Shown: positions 10,204 through 17,995 of the stretch, one piece after another
Position numbering within the stretch: the stretch's first letter is position 1
How the letters are laid out: each line of letters starts with the position of its first letter
From: JAXLQL01 sp046331625
GTDB taxonomy: Bacteria; Acidobacteriota; Terriglobia; Bryobacterales; Bryobacteraceae
Direction: 5' to 3'
Assembly (NCBI GenBank): GCA_046331625.1
Contig: JAXLQL010000004.1
Coordinates: 62,001-126,000 of the forward strand
Length of the DNA stretch: 64,000 bases
Notes under the pieces: generated by a model
Told to the model about the DNA's origin: nothing
Database searches by the model: none
What the model saw: the letters and a program-made list of their open reading frames with translations, nothing else
Program-made: the position numbers and the translations under genes

Positions 10204-11810
10204 TGCGTCTGCTGGCGCTCGCGGCGATGTTTGCCTCGGGCGCTGCGACACAAGCGTTCGCGCCCCCGCGTCTGCAAATCGACTCGGGGGTGATCGAGGG
10301 AGTTCGCTTCGGATCGGCGCCGAACGAGACCGCGTTTCTCGGCATTCCCTTCGCGGCCCCGCCTGTGGGAGCTCGCCGGTGGAAGCCGCCGCAAGCGGTC
10401 GCGCGATGGAGCGGAGTTCGCAAGGCGAGCGCGCTGGGCCCGGGATGTCCGCAGTCTCACGAAGATGTCGCATTCTTCGAAACGCTGGCTGCCGAAGCGC
10501 GCGCGGCTGAGTCATACTACGCGTTCCGCGCCGATGAGGACTGCCTCACCTTGAACGTGTGGACCACCGCCGCGCAAAGCAATGCGCGCCGACCCGTGAT
10601 GGTGTGGTTCCACTTCGGTGGGAACATCGCCGGCGCGGGAGCGTTTCCCGCGTACGGTCCCGCGCTGGCGCGCAAAGGCGTGGTGTATGTGAGCTTCAAC
10701 TATCGCTTGGGCGCGCTCGGATTTCTGGCGCATCCCGAGTTGACGGCGGAGTCACCGCATCGCGTATCGGGCAACTACGCGCTGCTCGACCAGATCGCCG
10801 CGCTCCAATGGGTGCGGCGCAACATCGCGCGGTTCGGAGGCGATCCGGGAAACGTGACGATCTTCGGCGAGTCCGCGGGCGGCGTGATGGTCTGCTACCT
10901 GATGGCGTCGCCGCTTGCGCGTGGGCTCTTTCATCGCGCCATCATGCAGAGCTGCACGTGCGCGGGCTACGTGTCGCCGGAACTGCGGAGTCCGGTTGCG
11001 TCCTTCGGGGGCAAAGGAACGGCGGAGGAGATGGGAGTGCGAGCGGCGCGTGCCATGGGCATCGCCGCGGGGCCGGGCGAGTTGGCGGCGATGCGGCGGA
11101 AGACGCCTGAGGAGATCGAGCGGGCGGTGGCGCGCGATGGCACGATCAACTTCTACGCCGGCGGAACGGTGGATGGGTGGGTGCTCACCGAGCAACCGGC
11201 CGAGACGTTCCGCAAGGGCAAGCAGGCGCGCGTCCCGGTGATTGTGGGGAGCAACTCCGATGAAGGCTCGCGCTCAGTGCTCGATCCGGCGACGGTGGCG
11301 AACTATCGGGCTTGGCTCGCGGAGATGTTCGGCGCGCATGCGGGCGAAGTTTTCGCGACGTATCCAGCCGAGCGCGACGATGGGGTGGCGCGGGCGTTCC
11401 GTTCGCTCCATGACGATTTCGAGCGCGGACATGCGGCGTGGGCGATGGCGCGGCATGTGACGGCGAGCGGTGGTCGCGCGTATCTCTACTACTTCAGCTA
11501 TCCAGGCAAGGGAGCCACGGCCGGGGATGGCGCATTCCACGGGATCGATACTGCGTTCGTAGCGGGTGGGCATTTTCGACGGTCGCGTTGGGGGGAGCCG
11601 GATGCGGCGGACTGGGCGCTGGCGGGTGTGATGAGCGGATACTGGACCGAGTTCGCGGCGCGGGGTGATCCGAATGGTGGAGGGCAGCCGCAGTGGGAGC
11701 GGTACGAGGTGGTGGCGGATCGCTGTCTCGAAATTGGTCGCGAGATTCGCATGCGGGTGGTGCCGCATGTGGAGCGGTTCGCGGTGTTCGAGCGGTGGTT
11801 GTTACGGTGA
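10203..11810 (+). CDS. Secreted type-B carboxylesterase
   Basis: The 535-residue product is a carboxylesterase/lipase of the alpha/beta-hydrolase fold. It starts with a short signal peptide (MRLLALAAMFASGAATQAFA). The family landmarks are in order: AFLGIPFAAPPVG, the DCLTLNVW segment (residues about 113-120), the oxyanion region with FHFGGN, the nucleophile motif GESAGG with Ser224, an acidic residue in SNSDEG, and the histidine in AFHGID. The start codon shares one base with the stop of the receptor gene, so the gene belongs to the receptor operon. It may remove acyl groups from the imported substrate; the specific ester is unknown. Confidence 0.88.
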   Translation: MRLLALAAMFASGAATQAFAPPRLQIDSGVIEGVRFGSAPNETAFLGIPFAAPPVGARRWKPPQAVARWSGVRKASALGPGCPQSHEDVAFFETLAAEARAAESYYAFRADEDCLTLNVWTTAAQSNARRPVMVWFHFGGNIAGAGAFPAYGPALARKGVVYVSFNYRLGALGFLAHPELTAESPHRVSGNYALLDQIAALQWVRRNIARFGGDPGNVTIFGESAGGVMVCYLMASPLARGLFHRAIMQSCTCAGYVSPELRSPVASFGGKGTAEEMGVRAARAMGIAAGPGELAAMRRKTPEEIERAVARDGTINFYAGGTVDGWVLTEQPAETFRKGKQARVPVIVGSNSDEGSRSVLDPATVANYRAWLAEMFGAHAGEVFATYPAERDDGVARAFRSLHDDFERGHAAWAMARHVTASGGRAYLYYFSYPGKGATAGDGAFHGIDTAFVAGGHFRRSRWGEPDAADWALAGVMSGYWTEFAARGDPNGGGQPQWERYEVVADRCLEIGREIRMRVVPHVERFAVFERWLLR

Positions 11811-11868
11811 ACTGCGAGGCGCCGAATCGTCTCCAGATCCGGCTGAGAAGGTTCGGCTGCCGGTAGGG

Positions 11869-12340
11869 CTAGAGGTCAGTTTCGACGCGTTCGAGCCACG
11901 ACTCGTACCATTCGAGAAAATTCGGTGGCTCTGGCAAATCGGGCAGTTCGACATACGGCTTCATGCCAGCGATACTCGTGGGGCGTCTTGCGGGGCGAGA
12001 GTTGTCCAAAACGTGCATCCTTGGTGGCAGATGGGCACGCAGCCGTCACAGGACCACGGCGCGTCGACGACAATCCCTTGGGGGGCAGGGCTCGATTGGA
12101 AAGGGCTTTGCGGGTTGTGCAGGCGGGGCTCCTTCTGCCGGAAAAGTTGCGATGTCGGCGAACTCCTCGCGCATCGCGTCTGGAGTGAACAGCCCGTAGT
12201 ATGGTCCTACTTTGGCTCCGGCTGCGATGAGAAGCTCGCGGTACTCGGCTGGCAGTGCAACGCCAAGGCCGGATTCGAGCCGCGAGAGAGATCAGAGAAA
12301 GGAGTCACGACCTTTCCTTCAATGCCGCACTGGAGCGGCG
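11869..12340 (-). pseudogene. Frame-broken SUKH (SMI1/KNR4) family gene
   Basis: No frame is open throughout, but consecutive segments in three minus-strand frames read as a typical SUKH protein. The order is: KVVTPFSDL; RLESGLGVALPAEYRELLIAAG, the family's N-terminal signature; GLFTPDAMREEFADIA; after a frame change, the core GCVPICHQGCTFW; then YRWHEA; and finally the C-terminal tail FLEWYESWLERVETDL before a TAG at 11869-11871. At least three frame changes are needed. SUKH proteins commonly act as immunity proteins against polymorphic toxins. The gene is either decayed or damaged by base-calling indels. Confidence 0.65.
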
Positions 12341-13353
12341 TGCGCCGATCCGCGTGACGGCGAAGCTGCGGAGCGCGATCCTCGAGTAGAGATGCACGCT
12401 CCGGCATGTGGCGGACGGGAATCCGTGCGTTCGGAAAAGGCCAACCCCGGGGTCGCGTCTGCACTCACGAAGTATACGGTCAAGCCGAGCAAAGGCCGTG
12501 CATGCTGCGTACGTTGAGCAACGCAATGGCGGCGACTACGTAGGCTTCGCCGGACTCGGTCGTCTACGTATTCAATCGTGGCGACTCTCCAGAAACGCAT
12601 CTTGGAGCGCTACCCCTGCCGGAGAAGTCAGCTTTCGGAGTCGAGTCCGAAGTTGTCAGAGCGGCTGGAACGAGCGCACGCCTGACGGTCGAACCATCGT
12701 TTCCCACGATCGCCGCACGTTGATCGACCATTTTCGTGATCGCTTGGTAGCCGGCAAGTCCAGCCCTGTCTCCTGATCGTGGCGCAGCGCGCTGAGATCC
12801 ACGAAGTGGTCGAGGCACTGGTCTGCCTCTGGGCCCTCGCTGACCCAGTGGACCTCTCAAACCAGGTGCATTATCTGCCGTCTCTGTCTCGGCATGTCTT
12901 CACTCGATGAGTTCCGAACTGCCCTGCACTGCCTCTTCCCAGCTTTGCGCCACCCGCGAACGCAGCGGCGCCGAAGGCGGTCCAGATGACGGTGAGGCTC
13001 ATCGTGGGGCCATATTCCGTGCGGTTCCGGGGTGCTCGAGCGTTAGGTTGTAACGGGTCACGATCTTTTCCGGTGAACTTCTCAAATTGTCTTCCTCTGT
13101 CCTCATGATCTTCTCCGTGAAGTTGGGATGACGCCGAACCACGGAACAAGGAGCGCCCTTCGGGCGATCTTCGCGTTTGATGCCCAAGGCCTCCGCACTG
13201 GAGCTTCACCAGAGAAATCTGGGCCGATCATGGGCCGCAAGAGGAACGCGTCAAGGGCGATTCCTCACACTGATGGCAGGGGAGATTATCGTGACCGATC
13301 CCGCCTTTGGCACCGGAGAGGATCGCGGCCCGTTACATTAGTCAGGCCGAAGC
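12341..13353. other. Gene-poor stretch with no convincing ORF
   Basis: About 1 kb without a supportable gene. Short open minus-strand stretches look protein-like, for example one near 12650-12850 reading LDHFVDLSALRHDQETGLDL, and another near 13000-13190 containing KIVTRYNLTLEHPGTA. They are interrupted by stops and frame changes, as in the adjacent SUKH remnant. It is best read as gene debris or a frame-damaged region. No terminal inverted repeats or transposase motifs were seen. Confidence 0.5.
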
Positions 13354-13917
13354 CTAGCGGCCCCCCGAGATCCGGACTCGATTCAGCCCCGTCCCTGATT
13401 CGGCCATGTCTTCTGACCACGCCGTCGCCAGGCCGTCGTAGAACCACTGCTCGTATCGCCACTCCATCTCGAGCCGCGCGCCATTCGACTTCGTCCACGA
13501 AAGGCGGTAATACTGATTCCGCTTCTTTGACGGCGAATGTCCCGTCATGAAGTTGAAGTCGAACAGCGAAGGCCAACTGATTGCGCTCCGGCTCTTCTCG
13601 AACCACACCTCGTCGCCGGGCTCAGGCGTAATCCCGTCATTGGAGTTCGCGGTTCCGAGTACGAAGGTCTCGCCGTTGGGCGCTCGGAGTAAAGCGCGCC
13701 CTTGCGCGTCGGTGCGCACGTCGAAGTCCGGTAGGTCCATTGATGAACCGGACATGAGCCGGCCATCTGCTGCGCGCAACCGCTCCACGCGAGAGCGTGA
13801 GACCGTCGTCGAGTACACGCGATCGAGAGCCGTGACGGCGTATCGCCCCGCCGCGAGCCACAGGATCCCGGCTACCGCCGCTCCGCCCAATATCCACCAC
13901 AGCACGGTTCGACTCAC
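13354..13917 (-). CDS. Single-pass membrane protein of unknown function
   Basis: The product has 187 residues if it starts at the GTG at 13917. That start makes a GTGA overlap with the stop of the upstream gene, which supports coupled translation; the open frame extends further upstream only as overlap. One membrane helix near the N-terminus (about residues 4-20, WWILGGAAVAGILWLAAG) is followed by a soluble domain with GETFVLGTANSNDG, EPGDEVWFEKSRS and a C-terminal WRYEQWFYDGLATAWSED. I do not recognise the family. The soluble part is probably extracytoplasmic. It forms a two-gene unit with the small protein upstream. Confidence 0.6.
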   Translation of the reverse strand: MSRTVLWWILGGAAVAGILWLAAGRYAVTALDRVYSTTVSRSRVERLRAADGRLMSGSSMDLPDFDVRTDAQGRALLRAPNGETFVLGTANSNDGITPEPGDEVWFEKSRSAISWPSLFDFNFMTGHSPSKKRNQYYRLSWTKSNGARLEMEWRYEQWFYDGLATAWSEDMAESGTGLNRVRISGGR

Positions 13918-14225
13918 GATACCCTTGGCGTGTTCGCCCGCGCGTAGTTGGGATGAATGCCCATGATGGCCCGCTTGCATCGCGGACAGTAGAACGTCGC
14001 ATCGCTCCCTGCCACGCGCCCATCGTACTCTTCGTAGGTGATGAAATCGGGCAACGCCAACCGCGCGCGCAATGCAGGCGCATCGAACACGGCGTTGCAT
14101 TCGGACCAGAGGCCCCAATCCTCACCGTACGGGCTCGTGCGGCCTTCCCCGAGTGGCACGCCCTGCTCAGCCAGTGCCTGCTCGATCGGCGCCAGATGTT
14201 CGCATGTGTGCGCCGTGGTGCTCAT
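13914..14225 (-). CDS. Small cysteine-containing protein with N-terminal CEHL motif
   Basis: The product has 103 residues from the ATG at 14225, which is preceded by a near-perfect ribosome-binding site (AAAGGAGG). The protein has TCEHLAPIEQAL near its N-terminus, a central WGLWSECNAVFD and a C-terminal FYCPRCKRAIMGIHP with a CxxC pair. The arrangement recalls small proteins with an N-terminal CEHL motif and a C-terminal C-x-x-x-IMG-x-HP segment that occur in many genomes and in integron cassettes; that comparison is from memory and only moderately secure. Its function is unknown. The stop overlaps the start of the next gene by four bases. Confidence 0.6.
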   Translation of the reverse strand: MSTTAHTCEHLAPIEQALAEQGVPLGEGRTSPYGEDWGLWSECNAVFDAPALRARLALPDFITYEEYDGRVAGSDATFYCPRCKRAIMGIHPNYARANTPRVS

Positions 14226-14432
14226 GGCCGGCCTCCTTTGACGGGACACTTCACTGTCGCACACGGCCCGTTGCGCTGCAAAGAGAGTCACAAGGCCCGA
14301 GCCCCCCAAGACGGCGGCGTTCCCCGCAAACGTGCCGTGTCGAGACTGATCCATTCCGGCGGTGGTTCGCGTTTTCCAGCATGAAGGGTAGCCGGTGGTA
14401 ATTCGACGCTATCCGCTGGAGGAGATCAATCG

Positions 14433-15683
14433 ATGGTACGGACGCTTTTCCTGTTCCTGGTGACACTCGGTCTGTCTTGGCAGGTTCACGCACAGTCTCT
14501 GGGTGGGCTGCGAGACAAGTTGAGAGGGAAGGCTCCGGCGCCTCCGGCTACCTCAGTGACGAACGAGGCGCGATCGGGTGGGGGGACTTCGCCCGAGCCA
14601 AGAGGCACGGCATCCGGCGGGAGCAACGCCTCTGACAAGAGTGCGGTTCCCGCGCGCGAGGCCGCGCGGCAACCGAAAGCGGCGACGGTGGCCAAAGGAT
14701 CGGTGCGCGTGACCGTGGGCATGCGCGATTCCTACGTGCCTGTTCCCAAGGGTGCGCAGGACTACAACGTGTGGAGTTGGGCGCCGAGGATCGAGTTTCA
14801 ATTGCTCGGTCCGGTGGCGAATGGAGGGCAGATCGAGGCCGAGTTTCCCGATGCCGCGGGCAAGCCGTGGCTCGCGTTCAATTGCGGATCGCAACCGGTG
14901 CCGGCGGGCACCTTCCGTGACGTTGCTTGCGGCATGGGCACGGCTGCTCCGGAAGAGCGGCGCTCCATCTCGACCGGGCGCTTTCCGTTTCGGATTCGCT
15001 TGAAGAATGAACTGCAGGGCACGGCGGAGACGCTATTTGAAGGCTCATACACCGTGAAGCGCTATCTCGATGACCGCGGCAATCCCAAGCACAAGAATCA
15101 TTTCGAATACTACGTGGACCACGACGCCAACCTCGGCGCGGCGTGGGTCTACACGGACCATCAGTACGCCGAGCGTCCGCGAGTAGTGGTGGGAATGTGG
15201 TTCCGCGGCAAGATCGCGGACCCGTCGACGACAGCGTACCTCTTCCTCGACGGCAAGGAAGTAGCGAACACGCAAACCACTGATCGCGGCGTCACCAACA
15301 CGTCATGGGACGTGGACGTGCGCTCGAACGCGGAAGGCAAGTACAAGTGGAGCCTGCTCAATTTTCACTTCTTTTCGGCGGTGCTGTTCAACGACGACAA
15401 GAGCTCCACGCCCACTCATGATCTGGATCGCAATCCGGGCGTGTATGAAGTAAAGGTGCTGCGCGAGGGGAAGCTGGCGCGTGTGGTGCGCTTCACGGTG
15501 GAGCCGGGCGGCAAGATCGCCGAGGGCGGGCTGCTCGACAAGTACGGCCTGTTCAGTGCGAAGCTTCGTCTGCAAGCGATCGTGCCAGTGGAGATCAAAG
15601 GTGAGCAGGACTTGGGGGCCGACTTGGCCGCCTGGAAGACCGGCCTGCTCTACGGAAATCCGGTGACGGAACTGGCGAAGTAG
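14433..15683 (+). CDS. Secreted protein of unknown function
   Basis: The 416-residue product starts at an ATG preceded by GGAGGAG. A clear signal peptide (MVRTLFLFLVTLGLSWQVHA) is followed by a low-complexity linker rich in Ala, Pro, Gly and Ser (residues about 35-90). The globular part is rich in beta-type segments (KGSVRVTVGMRDSYVPVP, RIEFQLLGPVANGG, HFEYYVDHDANLGAAWVYTD, RVVVGMWFRGKI), suggesting tandem beta-sandwich domains. No catalytic motif was seen and I do not recognise the family. The following PEP-CTERM gene is on the same strand 27 bases later, so this may belong to the same exported-protein cluster. Confidence 0.75.
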   Translation: MVRTLFLFLVTLGLSWQVHAQSLGGLRDKLRGKAPAPPATSVTNEARSGGGTSPEPRGTASGGSNASDKSAVPAREAARQPKAATVAKGSVRVTVGMRDSYVPVPKGAQDYNVWSWAPRIEFQLLGPVANGGQIEAEFPDAAGKPWLAFNCGSQPVPAGTFRDVACGMGTAAPEERRSISTGRFPFRIRLKNELQGTAETLFEGSYTVKRYLDDRGNPKHKNHFEYYVDHDANLGAAWVYTDHQYAERPRVVVGMWFRGKIADPSTTAYLFLDGKEVANTQTTDRGVTNTSWDVDVRSNAEGKYKWSLLNFHFFSAVLFNDDKSSTPTHDLDRNPGVYEVKVLREGKLARVVRFTVEPGGKIAEGGLLDKYGLFSAKLRLQAIVPVEIKGEQDLGADLAAWKTGLLYGNPVTELAK

Positions 15684-15710
15684 CTTTCTGGACCGGAGGA
15701 GAAAAGAACA

Positions 15711-16418
15711 ATGAGAGCAGTTTTTGTTTTGGCGCTGTTGCCGCTTGCCGCGACGGCGGATGTGATCGGGCCGGGCGCTTTCGGTCTTGGAGCCATCGTG
15801 GAGAGCTTCGAGAATCTATCGGCCGGGCCGAACATTCCCGCGTCCGTGCCGTTCCCGGCGGACTTGGTGCCGGGCGTGTCGTCGCCCTACACGTTCGCTT
15901 CGGGAGCCACGTTGGTGGAGCCCGTGCCCAACACAAATGACACGCTGGCGCTTTTCGTACACCGAAGTGGACTGTGGGGCTTGGCCGGGCACGGCAACAT
16001 CAACGCGTTGGACATCCCCGATGGCACTGCGTTTCTGGGCCTCGACCGTTCGTATGGACCAGTCACCTTCAGTTTCTCCACCGACATGATCCGCGTGGGA
16101 GCGTTCGTGGATGCTTCACCTGCGGCCGGCGACTCGGTGACCATGACCTTCTACGACGCGCAAGGCATGCTGATTGGCAGCACGCAGGTGGCCGCGGTGA
16201 ACCATGACCTGTGGAAGACGAACTTCATCGGGTACGAGGCGGCCGGGATCCGCAAGGTGAGCTTCGAGGGGGCGTATCTGGCGCTGGACATGCTGACCTT
16301 CGAGGCCGCGCCCGCGGTGCCGGAGCCAGCGACGTTCGGGATGATTGGGGCCGGAGTCGCCGCGCTCGGCCTGCGAGCGAGACGCCGCGTGATCGAAAGT
16401 CGCACCAATTCGCGTTAA
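15711..16418 (+). CDS. PEP-CTERM sorted exported protein
   Basis: The product has 235 residues, with GGAGGAG upstream of the ATG. The N-terminus is a signal peptide (MRAVFVLALLPLAATA). The mature part is a single beta-rich domain (VTFSFSTDMIRVGAFV, DSVTMTFYDAQGMLIG, ALDMLTFEAA). The C-terminus is a textbook PEP-CTERM signal: VPEPATFGMIGAGVAALGL followed by an arginine cluster. PEP-CTERM tails are recognised by exosortases and go with exopolysaccharide surfaces; no exosortase gene is present in this window. A second PEP-CTERM-like gene follows 33 bases later. Confidence 0.88.
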   Translation: MRAVFVLALLPLAATADVIGPGAFGLGAIVESFENLSAGPNIPASVPFPADLVPGVSSPYTFASGATLVEPVPNTNDTLALFVHRSGLWGLAGHGNINALDIPDGTAFLGLDRSYGPVTFSFSTDMIRVGAFVDASPAAGDSVTMTFYDAQGMLIGSTQVAAVNHDLWKTNFIGYEAAGIRKVSFEGAYLALDMLTFEAAPAVPEPATFGMIGAGVAALGLRARRRVIESRTNSR

Positions 16419-16451
16419 CGAGAGTAGATGCACTGGAACCGGAGGATTGGA

Positions 16452-17051
16452 ATGATTCGCACGCTGATGGTCATGGGGGTGGCGTTGCTCGTGCAGCGCG
16501 CCGAGGCGAGGATGCTTCCTATTTGGAGCACACCCGCGCCGTTGACGGACTCGATCGGGAATCCGCTGCTCGGGGTAATGGAGATCACGCCGTTCGCACT
16601 GGATCGCACCTATGACGTGGCGGACGCTCAATTCGTCGCCGTGATGCCCGAGGGCAATCTCTTGACGGGCACGTTTCTGTGGCGGCTCTTCAGTGACGCC
16701 GGCGGTAATCCGGACGGTGTGTTGGCGGAAGGTTTGATCACCGATCCGTTCACGAGCTTCAATTCGAACGCCGGAGGTCGCGACTACGAGTCCGTGCTGG
16801 TGTCGTTCGGAAGCGTGGTGTTGGGCCCGGGACAATACTGGTTCGGAATTACCGCGCGTGTGGCGCCAGTGGAGCCGCGTATTGCGATCGCGGAATATTG
16901 TCCGGTGAATCCGTGCTCTGACGGCACTGGTCCGTCGGTGACCGCGAGCAGGTTCTTCTTCGTGCCGTTTCCCGATGGAAGCCAAAATACCTTGGCTTTG
17001 TTCGGAGCGCCGGTGGCAACTCGGAGCCATCTGGCGCGTTGTTGGTGGTGA
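16452..17051 (+). CDS. Exported protein whose PEP-CTERM signal lies out of frame
   Basis: The ATG at 16452 follows GGAGGA and starts a signal peptide (MIRTLMVMGVALLVQRAEA). The mature domain resembles exported choice-of-anchor proteins (FLWRLFSDAGGNPDGVLAEG, VLGPGQYWFGITAR). In this frame the protein ends at 17051 with an atypical tail, VATRSHLARCWW. One frame over, directly downstream of about 17003, the sequence reads NSEPSGALLVVTGGLVALVV followed by RSRLVG and a TAG at 17096-17098, which is a complete PEP-CTERM signal. Restoring one C at TTCGG would join the two. Either the gene is frameshifted or the assembly lost a base. Confidence 0.7.
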   Translation: MIRTLMVMGVALLVQRAEARMLPIWSTPAPLTDSIGNPLLGVMEITPFALDRTYDVADAQFVAVMPEGNLLTGTFLWRLFSDAGGNPDGVLAEGLITDPFTSFNSNAGGRDYESVLVSFGSVVLGPGQYWFGITARVAPVEPRIAIAEYCPVNPCSDGTGPSVTASRFFFVPFPDGSQNTLALFGAPVATRSHLARCWW

Positions 17052-17113
17052 CCGGCGGGCTGGTCGCGCTGGTAGTTCGGTCTCGGTTGGTTGGCTAGAC
17101 TGGCCAAGGCTGC

Positions 17114-17165
17114 CGCCTGAAAGAGGGAATCGGCGCACACTCCCTTCCGATTCTCTTTGCAGGCG
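17114..17165. repeat. Long intergenic inverted repeat
   Basis: CGCCTGAAAGAGGGAATCGG pairs with CCGATTCTCTTTGCAGGCG across a 13-base loop, giving a stem of about 19 bp with one or two bulges. It begins 16 bases after the TAG of the restored PEP-CTERM frame, so it may be the end of that transcript, although no T run follows. Confidence 0.6.
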
Positions 17166-17214
17166 GGCAAGGCGCGTGGTGCGCTCGGCGCCGCGATCAA
17201 GCCTTGGCCTTGCG

Positions 17215-17249
17215 GGGGCACTGACCATCTCTCGGTGCCCCTGATTTTT
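17215..17249 (+). terminator. Rho-independent terminator
   Basis: GGGGCAC (17215-17221) pairs with GTGCCCC (17235-17241) over a 13-base loop and is followed by TGATTTTT. It lies between the PEP-CTERM gene and the TIGR03437-type gene. Confidence 0.65.
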
Positions 17250-17275
17250 GCCGCTGGTTGGCGAGGAGCATGAGG

Positions 17276-17995
17276 ATGTTGGTTGCCACGCGCGAAGCTT
17301 CGATTCGAGGAACGGTATCGTGGTTCCGCGTGCAGTCCGTCGCCAACGCGGCAAGCTTCGCGGCGAGTGGCGTGTGCCCGGGAGCGACCGTTGCCATCGC
17401 GTGTACGCGTGTACCGAGAGCTCCGGGGCGAGGCGGCCTGCGGGTCTTCTTCGATGAGGCCGAGGCAATGGTGGTGAACGTGTCGCGGCGGCGGATCGAA
17501 TGTGTGGCGCCTGCCGCAATACGCGGCCGATCGAAAACGGCGATCTCCATCTCGCAGCGAGGATGGTGGAGCGAGCCGGAGACCGTTCCCGTGGTGGAAG
17601 CCGATCCCGCCCTGTTCACCGCCGACGGCTCGGGCACCGGACTCGCCGACGCTCGCAATGACGACGGCCATCTGAACTCGCGCGTGCATCGGGCTCGGCC
17701 GGGTTCGCTCGTGATTCTGTTCGGGACCGGCGAAGGCGAGGTGACGCCCCCGGTTGCCGAAGGCAGTCCCGCGCCATCCGAGCCCTGGGAGCTTCCGCGG
17801 CCCGTGCTGCCGGTGCGTGTATCGATCGCTGGCTCCGCGTGCGACGTGTTGTTCGCGGGAGCGGTTCCGCACGCGTTCGGGCGGTTTCAGGTGCAGGCAT
17901 TCGTGCCGCCGGCGATCGAGGCGGGATGCCATGAAGTGCGGGCCCACGTGGGCGGCTATGAGAGCCGGCCAGGCGTGAGTTTGTGGGTGGGCTAG
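17276..17995 (+). CDS. Stand-alone TIGR03437-type domain protein
   Basis: The product has about 239 residues from the ATG at 17276, which has GAGGAG seven bases upstream; in-frame TTG (17258) and ATG (17270) are alternatives. The sequence matches the layout of the domain that usually closes large secreted proteins in Solibacter relatives (TIGR03437). It contains VQSVANAASFAASGVCPGA, then a strand-rich middle, then RARPGSLVILFGTGEGEVTP, VSIAGSACDVLFAGAVP and QVQAFVPPAIEAGCHEVRA. Normally this sits at the C-terminus of a long protein. Here it is nearly alone and without an obvious signal peptide, so it may be a remnant of a larger gene. It converges on the next gene with a four-base overlap. 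Confidence 0.65.
   Translation: MLVATREASIRGTVSWFRVQSVANAASFAASGVCPGATVAIACTRVPRAPGRGGLRVFFDEAEAMVVNVSRRRIECVAPAAIRGRSKTAISISQRGWWSEPETVPVVEADPALFTADGSGTGLADARNDDGHLNSRVHRARPGSLVILFGTGEGEVTPPVAEGSPAPSEPWELPRPVLPVRVSIAGSACDVLFAGAVPHAFGRFQVQAFVPPAIEAGCHEVRAHVGGYESRPGVSLWVG

Noticed and set aside
11665..12357. Plus-strand ORF of 230 codons after the esterase
   Set aside because: Its translation has no family features, while the opposite strand carries the SUKH segments.
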